DNA of 64,000 bases, from the NCBI GenBank assembly GCA_026913215.1, contig JAPTYK010000001.1, positions 868,001-932,000 of the forward strand, written 5' to 3'. This stretch comes from Streptomyces diastatochromogenes (GTDB lineage Bacteria; Actinomycetota; Actinomycetes; Streptomycetales; Streptomycetaceae). The notes below the pieces were generated by a model that was given only the letters and a program-made list of their open reading frames with translations, did not search any database and was not told the origin of the DNA. Both the position numbers and the translations under genes were made by a program. Shown here one piece after another: positions 55,502-63,696 of the stretch; position 1 is the stretch's first letter, and the number at the start of each line of letters is the position of its first letter.

Positions 55502-56907
55502 TCACGCGGCGGCCCGCTCGGTGCTCGGGACGTCGGCGGCGGTGATGCCCTTGGTGTCGGCGATCACGCCCTTCAGCTTCTTGGCGAGGGCCTCAAAGAA
55601 CATGCTGAGCGGAAACTCGTCGGGAAGCACGTCGTCGACCAGCTTGCGCGGCGGGAGGGAGAGGTCGAGGGCGTCGGGGCCCTTGGCCCACTTCGATCCC
55701 GGGTGCGGGGCGAGGTAGGCGCTGACGAACTCGTACGCCTTGAACCAGTGGACCAGCTTCGGGCGGTCGATGCCCTCGCGGTACAGGGTCTCGATCTCGG
55801 CGCAGAGGCGGTTGGTGACCTCGGGGGCGCGGTCCCAGTCGATGGTGAGGATGTTGTCCGTCCAGCGCACCACGTCGTTCTTGTGGAGGTACGCGAAGAG
55901 GAGCTGGCCGCCCAGACCGTCGTAGTTGCGGTTGCGGTCGCCGGTGAGCGGGAAGCGGAACATCCGGTCGAAGAGGACCGCGTACTGCACGTCACGGCCG
56001 TGGCCGTTGCCCTCGGCCTCCAGCTTCACGGCCTCCTTGAAGGCGGTGAGGTCGCAGCGGAGCTCCTCCAGGCCGTACATCCAGAAGGGCTGGCGCTGCT
56101 TGATCATGAAGGGGTCGAAGGGCAGGTCGCCGCGGCTGTGGGCGCGGTCGTGGACCAGGTCCCAGAGGGCGAAGGCCTGCTCGCAGCGCTTCTGGTCGCC
56201 GAGCATGACGGCGATGTCCTCGGGGAGCTTGACGCCGAGGGTGTCGACGGCGGCCTCGGTGACCTTGCGGAAGCGCGCGGCCTCGCGGTCGCAGAAGATG
56301 CCGCCCCAGGTGAAGCGCTCGGGGACCTCGCGGACGGCGACGGTCTCCGGGAAGAGGACGGCCGAGTTGGTGTCGTACCCGGCGGTGAAGTCCTCGAAGG
56401 TGATGCCGCAGAAGCCCGGGTTGTCGTAGCGGGTGCGCTCCAGCTCGGAGAGCCACTCCGGCCAGACCATGCGGAGCACGACGGCCTCGAAGTTGCGGTC
56501 GAGGTTGCCGTTCTGCGTGTACATCGGGAAGAGCACGAGGTGCTGGAGCCCGTCGGCACGGCCGGCGGCCGGGTGGAACTCCATGAGGGAGTCGAGGAAG
56601 TCCGGCACGGTGAAGCCGCTCTCGACCCACTTGCGCAGGTCCGCGACGAGGGCGCGGTGGTAGGCGCCGTCGTGCGGGACGAGCGGGAGAGCTGCTCGAC
56701 GGCGGCGGCCAGGCGGTCCACGGCCAGCTCGACGAGCGCGCGGGCGGGGGCGCCCTCGGCCTCGAAGTCGATGGAGCCGTCCTTGGACTGCCAGGGGCGG
56801 ATCTCCTCCACGGCATTCTTGAGCTCGGCCCAGGCCGGGTGGTCGATCACGCGGGCGTCGGTGGCTATCGCCCCACCGGTCACGTCCTGCACAAGAATTT
56901 CCGTCAT
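55502..56907 (-). CDS. DUF6421-family protein (one frameshift)
   Basis: About 468 residues: MTEILVQDVTGGAIATDARVIDHPAWAELKNAVEEIRPWQSKDGSI, LVPHDGAYHRALVADLRKWVESGFTVPDFLDSLMEFHP, HLVLFPMYTQNGNLDRNFEAVVLRMVWPEWLSELERTRYDNPGFCGITFEDFTAGYDTNSAVLFPETV, RFTWGGIFCDREAARFRKV, LWDLVHDRAHSRGDLPFDPFMIKQRQPFWMYGLEELRCDLTAFKEAV, and YAVLFDRMFRFPLTGDRNRNYDGLGGQLLFAYLHKNDVVRWTDN. I recognise DUF6421. Many conserved His, Asp, Glu and Arg (VHDRAHSRGD, GLEELRCD) look like an active site, possibly a metal or nucleotide centre. The reaction is unknown. First gene of a three-gene coupled operon; one base is missing near 56690. Confidence 0.82.
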
Positions 56908-56942
56908 GCCTCTTCCTCCACAGGAGAACCTTGCGTCAAGAA

Positions 56943-56972
56943 ACCGTATCCATGTACGGCTCCTTCCCGCAA
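56943..56972 (-). promoter_or_regulatory. possible promoter of the DUF6421 operon
   Basis: On the minus strand TTGCGG (56967-56972) and TACGGT (56943-56948) lie 18 bp apart, 35 bp before the start codon. The -10 fits TAnnnT; the -35 is half-matching. Confidence 0.35.
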
Positions 56973-57003
56973 GGGGAGGCAGGAGAAATTATCCTGTGCG
57001 ACC

Positions 57004-57038
57004 CCCCTGGCGACAGAAGTTTTCCTGTCAGCCAGGGG
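57004..57038 (-). terminator. terminator of the GNAT gene
   Basis: CCCCTGGCGACAG (57004-57016) pairs with CTGTC-A-GCCAGGGG (57025-57038), one bulged A, eight-base T-rich loop. It lies 37 bp after the GNAT stop on the minus strand. Confidence 0.65.
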
Positions 57039-57074
57039 TGAGGCCGTCCTTCCGGCGTAAGAGGAGCGTCCGGC

Positions 57075-57625
57075 TCAGTCCAGCGGCTTGATCAGCAGCT
57101 CGAACTCCAGGTCGTCGCGCTGGGGCAGCCCGAAGCGCTCGTCGCCGTACGGGAACAGGGTCGTCCGGCCCGTCCGCCGGTAGCCGCGCCGCTCGTACCA
57201 GGCGATCAGCTCCTCGCGCACGGAGATCACCGTCATGTGCATCTCGCGGACGTCCCACAGCTCGCGCACGCGGCGCTCGGCCTCCGCGATGATCCGCTTG
57301 CCCAGACCCGCGCCCTGGAGCTCGGGGCGGACCGCGAACATGCCGAAGTAGGCGGCCTCGCCCCGGTGCTCCAGCTGGCAGCAGGCGACCGGCTCGCCGT
57401 CGCGCTCGACGACCAGGAGCCGGCTGCCGGGGCGGTGATGACCGCGGCCACGCCCTCGGGGTCGGTGCGCTGGCCCTGGAGGATGTCCGCCTCCGTGGTC
57501 CAGCCGGCCCGGCTGGCGTCGCCCCGGTAGGCCGACTCGACGAGCGGGACGAGGACCGGAACGTCGTCCAGGACCGCTTCGCGGTAGCTGATCCGGCCGG
57601 TCTCCTGGGACGTGGCGGTGTCCAT
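57075..57625 (-). CDS. GNAT-family N-acetyltransferase (one frameshift)
   Basis: About 183 residues: RISYREAVLDDVPVLVPLVESAYRGDASRAGWTTEADILQGQRTDPEGVAAVI, then after one missing base near 57435 LLVVERDGEPVACCQLEHRGEAAYFGMFAVRPELQGAGLGKRIIAEAERRVRELW (the acetyl-CoA loop RPELQGAGLGKRI), HMTVISVREELIAWYERRGYRRTG and FPYGDERFGLPQRDDLEFELLIKPLD. The acceptor is unknown. The GWTTEADI-L-G-R segment is typical of a plant and bacterial GNAT subgroup. ATG 57625. A possible terminator follows. Confidence 0.87.
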
Positions 57626-57789
57626 GTATCGGGCTCCCCTCGGGCGCTGACGATCGGCGTGCGCGATCGTCCCGAGCCTAACGCGCGCGCCTTTCGCTCC
57701 CCTCGTACACCCGTGCGCGCCCCTGCGCCCGCGTGCGGGGCCCGGGAGACGGGCATTCCTCCCTGGACAGGCCATAGGGGAGGTGTGCC

Positions 57790-58379
57790 GTGCACGGACC
57801 GGCCCCGTCGGGGTGGTTGCTGGTCGCGCTGTGCGCGGCGACGGGCGTGTACTGCCTGCTGCGGATGCGCGCCTGCGCCGGTGCGGAGCGCAGGGCCGCG
57901 GGCGGCGAGGCGGTGATGGGCTTCGGGATGGCCTTCATGGCCCTGCCCGCCGCCGTCCTGACCCCGCCGGGCTGGGTCTCCCCGGTGTACGCGGCGGTGT
58001 TCGGCGCGGCGGCGCTGCGCGGTCTCCTCGCGGTGCGGCGGGGCGGTCACCACCTGCACCATCTGGTGGGCTCGCTCGCCATGGTCTACATGGCGGTGGC
58101 GATGGCGGCGCCCGGCGCGGCGGGGCGCAGACGGGGCACGCGGGGAGCGCGGTGGCGGCATACCCGTGCTCACGGGCGGGCTCCTCCTCTACTACACGGC
58201 GTACGTGCTCCGCTCGGGGGCGCGGCTCGTCCCGGTGACGGCGGCCGCCGGCGGCCGGGGCCCGCCTGGACGGTCCTGTCCGAGCTCCGGGGCCCGCCTG
58301 GGCGACCCGGCCCGAACTGGCGCTCGCCTGCCGCCTCTCGATGGCACTCGCCATGCTCGCGATGCTGGTGACCCTGTGA
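57790..58379 (+). CDS. DUF5134 membrane protein (frameshifts)
   Basis: About 197 residues starting at GTG: MHGPAPSGWLLVALCAATGVYCLLRMRA, a helix EAVMGFGMAFMALPAAVLTPP, WVSPVYAAVFGAAALRGLLAVRRGGHHLHHLVGSLAMVYMAVAMAAPG, then, after breaks near 58120, 58160 and 58260, VLTGGLLLYYTAYVLRSGARLVPV and ELALACRLSMALAMLAMLVTL. Five or six membrane helices, with a His-rich turn HHLHHL that could bind metal. Recognised as DUF5134. It precedes an M56 peptidase gene by 136 bp on the same strand, a pairing usual in Streptomyces. Function unknown. Confidence 0.78.
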
Positions 58380-58515
58380 GGCCGGTGCCGCGCCCGGGGG
58401 TCCGCCCGGGATCCGGCCCGGCGCGAGCGCGTTCCGGCCAACCAAACCGTGGCGTACGTCACTTGCCGTCCGCGCCCATACCCCCGGCGAGTACCGCGCT
58501 CATAGGGTGACGCCC

Positions 58516-59445
58516 ATGTGGGTCTCCCTCGCGCTGTTCCTGCTCGGCCTCCTGACCGCCCTCACGGCCCCCCGGCTGCTGTCCCGGGCCGACTGGGTGG
58601 AGCGAGAACCCGTGGTGGCCCTGTGGGTGTGGCAGTGCGTGGTGGCGGCGGTGCTGCTGAGCTTCGCGCTCTCCATGACGTTCAGCGCGTCCGCGCCTGG
58701 CAGGCCGTGCGCGGGCAGGTCTTCGCGGGCGCGCCGCGCGCGGTCGTCGACGCGTACGAACTCGGCGCCTCCGGGCCCTGGTCCGCGGTGCTCGCGGTGG
58801 CGCTGGCGGCGGCGGACTCTGGTCCGGGGCGATGCTGGGGCGCGAGATCGGCCTGGCCCGCACCCGGCGCAGACAGCGCCGCGACGATCTGCTGGTCCGC
58901 GCGCCCCTGCTGCCCGGGGAGCGGCCGGGCAGCGAGCGGCTGGTCGTCCTGGAGGGCGAGCGGGCGGACGCCTGGTGGATGGCGGGCCCGACGCCCCGGC
59001 TGGTCGTCACGACGGCGGCGCTGCGGCGGCTGAGGGGCGCCAGTTGGACGCGCTCCTCGCGCACGAGCAGGGCCACGCGCGGGCCCGGCACGACTGGCTG
59101 CTGCACTGCTCGGGGGCGCTGGCCGCCGGATTCCCGGGGATCCCGGTCTTCGCGGCCTTCCGCGAGGAGATGCACCGCCTGGTGGAGCTGGCCGCCGACG
59201 ACGTGGCCTCGCGCCGCTTCGGGCGCCTGACGATCGCGCTCGCGCTGGTCGAACTGAACGAGGACCGGGGTGTTCGGCCCCGGCCCGGCCCCCGCCGCCG
59301 ATCTGCCGCAGCGGGTGAACCGGCTACTGACCGCGACCCCCGCCTCACCGCCGCCCGCCGGCTCCGGCTCACCGCGGCCGCCTCCCTGGTACCCGTGGTC
59401 CCCGTCCTCGTGGCCTTCGTACCGGCGCTCCGCGCGCTGGGATGA
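58516..59445 (+). CDS. M56-family (BlaR1-like) membrane metallopeptidase (frameshifts)
   Basis: The product begins MWVSLALFLLGLLTALTAPRLLSRADWVEREPVVALWVWQCVVAAVLLSFALS, followed by a second helix and the cytosolic loop LVVLEGERADAWWMAGPTPRLVVTTAALRRL. The zinc motif is LDALLAHEQGHARARHDWLLHC (HEQGH as HExxH), then ELAADDVASRRFGRLTIALALVEL with the distal ligand Glu/Asp, and a final helix AASLVPVVPVLVAFVPALRAL. About 310 residues. It resembles the protease half of BlaR1/MecR1 without a penicillin-binding sensor domain. In many Streptomyces such genes sit with a BlaI/CopY repressor; none is seen here. Confidence 0.82.
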   Translation: MWVSLALFLLGLLTALTAPRLLSRADWVEREPVVALWVWQCVVAAVLLSFALSMTFSASAPGRPCAGRSSRARRARSSTRTNSAPPGPGPRCSRWRWRRRTLVRGDAGARDRPGPHPAQTAPRRSAGPRAPAARGAAGQRAAGRPGGRAGGRLVDGGPDAPAGRHDGGAAAAEGRQLDALLAHEQGHARARHDWLLHCSGALAAGFPGIPVFAAFREEMHRLVELAADDVASRRFGRLTIALALVELNEDRGVRPRPGPRRRSAAAGEPATDRDPRLTAARRLRLTAAASLVPVVPVLVAFVPALRALG

Positions 59446-59452
59446 CCGGCGG

Positions 59453-59815
59453 ATGACGGCACGCACGGAACGCACGGCGGACACGGGGCGCACGGACCGG
59501 ACGGCGGAAGCCGCGCGCACGGACCGGACAGCGGAAGCGGCGCGCACGGACCGGACGGCGGAAGCCGAACGCCCCGCGCGTACGGACCGGACGGCCGAGG
59601 CCGAACGCACGCCGGACGCGGAGCGCACACCGCACACGGGCCGGACGGCGGACGCAGTACGGACTGCGGAAGCCGACCGCCCCGCGCGTACGGACCGGAC
59701 GGCCGAGGCCGAACGCACGGCGGACGCGGAGCGCACACCGCACACGGGCCGGACGGCGGACGCGGGCCGGACGGCCGAGGCCGACCGCGCCGCGCGTACG
59801 GGCGACGCCGGTCGG
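59453..59815 (+). repeat. 24-bp minisatellite encoding RTDRTAEA repeats, with an 85-bp duplication
   Basis: Units such as CGCACGGACCGGACGGCGGA recur throughout. In the frame that runs into the PAP2 gene they read RTDRTAEA, RTDRTAEAERPA, RTPDAERTPHTGRTADA and so on, from an ATG at 59453. Bases 59571-59655 and 59679-59763 are identical except for one position over 85 bp, so the array has grown by duplication of a 108-bp block. It fills the 433-bp gap between the M56 and PAP2 genes. Confidence 0.85.
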
Positions 59816-59878
59816 GTGGCGGCGCGCGCCGTCGGCGAGGCGGGCGGCGCGGGGCGGCCCGTCGGGCAGGATCGGCGC

Positions 59879-60505
59879 ATGCGCACCTCCGCCCTGGTCT
59901 CCGGGGCCCTGTCCCTGCTTCTGCTCGTGCTCGTCGCCGTGGGGTGGTCGCCGCTGCTCTCCTTCGACCGCTCGGTCGCCGAGACCCTCCACCGCAGCGC
60001 CCTCGCCCATCCCGGCTTCACCCACGTCAACCGCGTCCTGAGCGACTGGGTGTGGGACCCGTGGACGATGCGTGCCTCGCCGCCGCCACCGCGCTGCTGC
60101 TGTGGTGGCGGCGGAGCGGCGGACGGCGCTGTGGGTGGCCGGGACGAGCCTGCTGGTCGTCGGGCTCCAGCAGGCCCTGAAGGCGCTGGTGGGGCGGGAC
60201 CGGCCGCAGTGGGCCGATCCGGTCGACTCGGCGCGGTACGCCGCCTTCCCTCGGGGCACGCGATGACGGCGACGGTCACCTGCGGGCTGCTGCTGTGGGT
60301 GCTCGCCCTGCACTGGCGGGAGGAGTGGCGCGGCTGGGGCACCCTCGCGGGCGCCGCCGTCGTCTCGGTGCTCGGGGTGGGCTGGACGCGGGTCTACCTG
60401 GGCGTGCACTGGCCCTCGGACGTCGTGGAGGGCTGGCTCGTCGGCTGGTTCTGCGTGACCGTGGCGGTGCTCACGTACCGGAGCAGAATGGGAGGAAGAA
60501 GATGA
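59879..60505 (+). CDS. PAP2-family phosphatase (frameshifts)
   Basis: About 209 residues: MRTSALVSGALSLLLLVLVAVGWSPLLSFDRSVAETLHRSALAHPGFTHVNRVLSDWVWDPWTMR, then after breaks near 60070 and 60110 ALWVAGTSLLVVGLQQALKALVGRDRPQWADPV (motif 1, KxxxxxxRP as KALVGRDRP), SGHAMTATVTCGLLLWVLALHW (motif 2 PSGH, restored at 60253) and GWTRVYLGVHWPSDVVEGWLVGW (motif 3, R-x5-HxxxD). All three catalytic motifs are present, so it is probably an active lipid-phosphate phosphatase in the membrane. AGGAT seven bases before ATG 59879 supports this start; an alternative at 59453 would add the repeat tract as a 142-residue N-terminal extension. Confidence 0.85.
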   Translation: MRTSALVSGALSLLLLVLVAVGWSPLLSFDRSVAETLHRSALAHPGFTHVNRVLSDWVWDPWTMRASPPPPRCCCGGGGAADGAVGGRDEPAGRRAPAGPEGAGGAGPAAVGRSGRLGAVRRLPSGHAMTATVTCGLLLWVLALHWREEWRGWGTLAGAAVVSVLGVGWTRVYLGVHWPSDVVEGWLVGWFCVTVAVLTYRSRMGGRR

Positions 60506-60511
60506 AGCCGC

Positions 60512-60546
60512 CTGTTCTGGACGATCCCCCGTGTCGCCCAGAACAG
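60512..60546. terminator. inverted repeat after the PAP2 gene
   Basis: CTGTTCTGG (60512-60520) and CCAGAACAG (60538-60546) are perfect inverted arms with a 17-base spacer. It may terminate the PAP2 transcript or bind the TetR protein encoded just downstream. Confidence 0.45.
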
Positions 60547-60634
60547 ACGGCATCCCCGGCGCTCTGCCACACGGGCAGCACGACGGGATGCGCCGAGTAT
60601 ATTGGCCGGCAGCCAGTCAACGCAGGAGTCCAGC

Positions 60635-61266
60635 ATGTCCCCGCGTAGCCCATCGGTCAATGAAGAGCTTCGGCGCAGGTCCCGGGAGCGGATCCTGAAG
60701 GCCACGGCGGACCTGGTCGACACCCATGGCTACGAGGCGACCACGCTCGGCGACATAGCGCGGGAGGCCGGTACGGCGCGGGGGCTGATCTCGTACTACT
60801 TCCCGGGCAAGCGGCAGCTGCTCCAGGCGGCGGTGCACCGGCTGATGCACCTCACCCTGGAGGAGGCGCTCGAACGGGAGCCGCGCACGGAGGACGGCCA
60901 CGAGCGGATGGCGCGCGCGATCGACGCGATCCTGGGGCTCGCGGTGGAGCGGCCCACCCTGATGCGGACGCACATGGCGGGCATCCTGCAGGCCGACGGG
61001 TTCGTGCAGTGCGAGGAGCAGCAGCGGCTGGCCTTCCTGCTGCGGGACACGGTCGTCCGGTACGGCTCCGCCGACGTGGACACGGACTACCCGCTGCTGC
61101 GCGCCCTGCTGATGGGCGCGGTGGTGGCGGTGCTGCTGCCGGGGGCCCCGCTGCCGCTGGAGCGCCTGCGGTCGGAGCTGTTCCACCGGTACGGGCTCGA
61201 CTGGGAGGCGGGCGCGCCGCCGGACGGGGTCCGCCCGGCGGCACGCCGGCACTCAGGAGGCGGTGA
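60635..61266 (+). CDS. TetR-family transcriptional regulator (one late frameshift)
   Basis: The helix-turn-helix is RSRERILKATADLVDTHGYEATTLGDIAREAGTARGLISYYFPGKRQLLQAAVHRLMHLTLEEAL. The ligand domain includes RMARAIDAILGLAVERPTLMRTHMAGILQADGFVQCEEQQRLAFLLRDTVVRYG and LLRALLMGAVVAVLLPGAPLPLERLRSELFHRYGLDWE. The visible frame runs on; one missing base in the C-rich run near 61230 would end it at 61266, giving 210 residues. ATG 60635 has CAGGAG seven bases upstream. A TATATT at 60598-60603 may be its -10. No divergent target; the inverted repeat at 60512-60546 could be its operator. Confidence 0.85.
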
Positions 61267-62818
61267 TCAGCCCGTGAGGGCGATCAGTCCTGAAGTCGAA
61301 GTAGTCCGGCTGGGTCTGGACGTTGAGCTCGTCCATCCGGATCTTCTTCGCCGGGTCCGTACGACGGTCGGAGAGCTTCAGGACGTCGAAGCCCTTCGCG
61401 ATGTCGTTCGAGTAGATGTAGCCGTTGTAGTAGTACGCGGACCACGAGCCGCCGACCGAGAGCGTGGTGTCGGAGAGCGGGCCGCGCTCGAAGTAGGCGA
61501 TCTCCTTCGGGGCGTCGGAGTCGGTGAAGTCCCAGACGGAGACGCCGCCCTGGTACCAGGCCTGGACCATGAGGTCCTTGCCCTTGACCGGGATCAGCGA
61601 GCCGTTGTGGGCGACGCAGTTCTCGGTGTCGGCCTGGTGGCGCGGGATCTTGAAGTAGCTGCGGAAGACGAGCTTGCGCTTGTCGCCCTTGCCGACGATG
61701 TCGTAGATGCCGTCGGCGCCCCGGTTCGGGCCGACCTCGGCGTTGCAGGTGGCGCCGCCGCCACCGCCGAGCTCGTCGGTGAAGACGACCTTGTTCGCCT
61801 TCTGGTTGAAGGTCGCGGAGTGCCAGAACGCGAAGTTGACGTTGTCCTGGACCTGGTCGATCACGCGCGGGTGCTCGGGGTCCTCGATGTCGAAGAGGAT
61901 GCCGTCACCCATGCAGGCACCGGCCGCGAGGTTCTTCTCGGGCAGCACGGTGATGTCGTGGCAACCGGTGGTCTTGGAGACGCCGGGGTTGGTGGGCGCG
62001 CCCGGGTTGCCGCCGCCGTCCGGGCCCTCGCCCGGGAAGAGGACGGGGAAGTTGACGACCCGCGCCTGCTCGGGCGCCTTGCGGGGCACCTTGATGACGG
62101 AGATGCCGTCGTGCGGGGGCTGGCAGTCGGGGAAGGCGACGTTGGGCGAGTAGGAGGCGACGTAGATGTACACGTTCTTGCCCTTGGGCAGGATCGTGTG
62201 GGTGTGGGAACCGCAGTTGGTCTCGACGGCGGCGACGTACTTCGGGTTGGCGATGTCGCTGATGTCGAAGATCTTCATGCCCTCCCAGGATTCCTTCACC
62301 GAGGCGGGCTGCGTCGTGCTGGCGCACGAGTTGTCGCTGCGGGAGGAGTCGGTGGAGAGGAAGAGGAGGTTCCCGGAGACGGAGACGTCGTTCTGGGAAC
62401 CCGGGCAGAGGACCTGGGCGACGGTCTTCGGGGCCTTCGGGTTGCTGATGTCGTAGATGCGGAAGCCGTCGTAGTTGCCGGCGAAGGCGTACTTGCCCTG
62501 GAAGGCGAGGTCCGTGTTGAGGCCCTTGAGGGCGTCCTTGGGGACGTTCGCGAGGTGCTCGATGTTCTGGCTGTGGACGATCTCGTCCACGCCGGGTATC
62601 TCGCCGCTCCGTATGGCGGAGCGCGCCTCGGCGGCCTGCTGCGAGGAGACCGTTCCCCGTGCGGGGCGGCGTCGCCGGGGTCGGGGGTGGCGGCGCGGGA
62701 CTGCCGCGAGCAGTGTGGCCAGCAGCCCTGCGGCGGCGGATGCCACGCCCAGGCGTCTGAACCGGGCACGCGGGTCACGCGTGTCGGACGTGGTACGCGG
62801 GGTACGCAACGAAGTCAC
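61253..62818 (-). CDS. secreted LVIVD-repeat protein
   Basis: 521 residues in one frame. An Arg-rich N-terminus (RARFRRLGVASAAAGLLATLLAAVP) is a signal peptide with a twin-arginine-like FRRLG. The next 20 residues are oddly Arg/Pro-rich and may reflect two compensating indels. The body is built of LVIVD beta-propeller repeats: GKYAFAGNYDGFRIYDISNPKAP, MKIFDISDIANPKYVAAVETNCGSHTHTILP, ACMGDGILFDIEDPEHPRVI, DLMVQAWYQGGVSVWDFTDSDAPKEIAYF and SAYYYNGYIYSNDIAKGFDVLKL. Conserved His and Cys (GSHTHT, CHDITV) may bind a metal. The GTG start follows GGAGGACGGA. It diverges from the DUF305 lipoprotein gene. Function unknown. Confidence 0.85.
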   Translation of the reverse strand: MTSLRTPRTTSDTRDPRARFRRLGVASAAAGLLATLLAAVPRRHPRPRRRRPARGTVSSQQAAEARSAIRSGEIPGVDEIVHSQNIEHLANVPKDALKGLNTDLAFQGKYAFAGNYDGFRIYDISNPKAPKTVAQVLCPGSQNDVSVSGNLLFLSTDSSRSDNSCASTTQPASVKESWEGMKIFDISDIANPKYVAAVETNCGSHTHTILPKGKNVYIYVASYSPNVAFPDCQPPHDGISVIKVPRKAPEQARVVNFPVLFPGEGPDGGGNPGAPTNPGVSKTTGCHDITVLPEKNLAAGACMGDGILFDIEDPEHPRVIDQVQDNVNFAFWHSATFNQKANKVVFTDELGGGGGATCNAEVGPNRGADGIYDIVGKGDKRKLVFRSYFKIPRHQADTENCVAHNGSLIPVKGKDLMVQAWYQGGVSVWDFTDSDAPKEIAYFERGPLSDTTLSVGGSWSAYYYNGYIYSNDIAKGFDVLKLSDRRTDPAKKIRMDELNVQTQPDYFDFRTDRPHGLITAS

Positions 62819-62868
62819 TCCGTCCTCCCTGGTATCCGTTCAGCTGTGAACGGGTGTTGGACCCCGGC

Positions 62869-62896
62869 AGTATCTGTCGTGCCATGCGCATCTCAA
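62869..62896 (-). promoter_or_regulatory. possible promoter of the LVIVD gene
   Basis: On the minus strand TTGAGA (62891-62896) and GATACT (62869-62874) lie 16 bp apart, 51 bp before the GTG start. Only a fair match to the housekeeping consensus. Confidence 0.35.
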
Positions 62897-62994
62897 CAGA
62901 TGGCAACACAGACGTAATGAAGGTTTTTGATCGGTCATCCCGAGAAAGGTGCTAGGAACGGTCACTGTCCCCGCAAGAACACCTGGAGGTCGCG

Positions 62995-63642
62995 TTGTTG
63001 ATCCGCCGTCAGCGTGCCGTCGCCGCGGTCCTGTCCGCCGTCGCCGTACTCGCCCTGGCCGCCTGCGAGTCGGACACCGGCGAGGACGCGCCGCAGGCCG
63101 GGGCGTCGAGCGGTCCCGCGGTGGTGGCCCCGGGGAAGCCCGGCGAGCCGGCCCGGCGGATATCCCCCGAGGAGGCGGCGAAGCTGCTCCCCGACGAGAG
63201 CCCGAACGGCGCGGACTTCCGGTACGTGCAGATGATGATCGCGCACCACGAGCAGGCGCTGACGATGACGCGGCTGGTCCCGGGGCGGGCCGCCTCCCCG
63301 CAGGTGAAGCGGGTGGCGGAGCGGATCACGGCGGCGCAGCGGCCGGAGATCGACGCGATGAGAGGTTGGCTGGAAAACAACGGCGGTCCGCGTGCGCAGG
63401 GCGCCCACGACCATCACTCGATGCCGGGGATGGCGACCGAGGAGCAGCTGAAGGAGTTGCGGGGCGCGAAGGGCGGGGCCTTCGACGCGCTCTTCCTGAA
63501 GCTCATGATCGCCCACCACGAGGGGGCCGTGACGATGGCCGCCGAGGTGCTGGGCCAGGGCAACAACGGGCTCGTGGAGGAGATGGCGAACGACGTGATC
63601 GCCCAGCAGACCTCGGAGATCAACCGGATGCGCTCGCTGTAG
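62995..63642 (+). CDS. DUF305-domain lipoprotein
   Basis: Intact, 215 residues. The start codon is TTG (62995), five bases after GGAGG; a second TTG at 62998 is possible. The signal peptide LIRRQRAVAAVLSAVAVLALAAC ends in the lipobox LAAC. DUF305 is a ferritin-like helical bundle; its duplicated metal-binding word appears as YVQMMIAHHEQALTMTRLV and LFLKLMIAHHEGAVTMAAEVL, with HDHHSM between. The HH pairs and many Met suggest copper or another metal on the cell surface. It diverges from the LVIVD protein, and the two probably act together outside the membrane. Confidence 0.9.
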   Translation: MLIRRQRAVAAVLSAVAVLALAACESDTGEDAPQAGASSGPAVVAPGKPGEPARRISPEEAAKLLPDESPNGADFRYVQMMIAHHEQALTMTRLVPGRAASPQVKRVAERITAAQRPEIDAMRGWLENNGGPRAQGAHDHHSMPGMATEEQLKELRGAKGGAFDALFLKLMIAHHEGAVTMAAEVLGQGNNGLVEEMANDVIAQQTSEINRMRSL

Positions 63643-63696
63643 GAGCGGGCGCGTCCGGCCCGACACGCCCGGCCGGTCCGCCCTCCCCGCGCCCGG

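Noticed and set aside
59453..59815. Possible CRISPR array or mobile element
   Set aside because: Tandem coding-like repeats without spacers, terminal inverted repeats or transposase.
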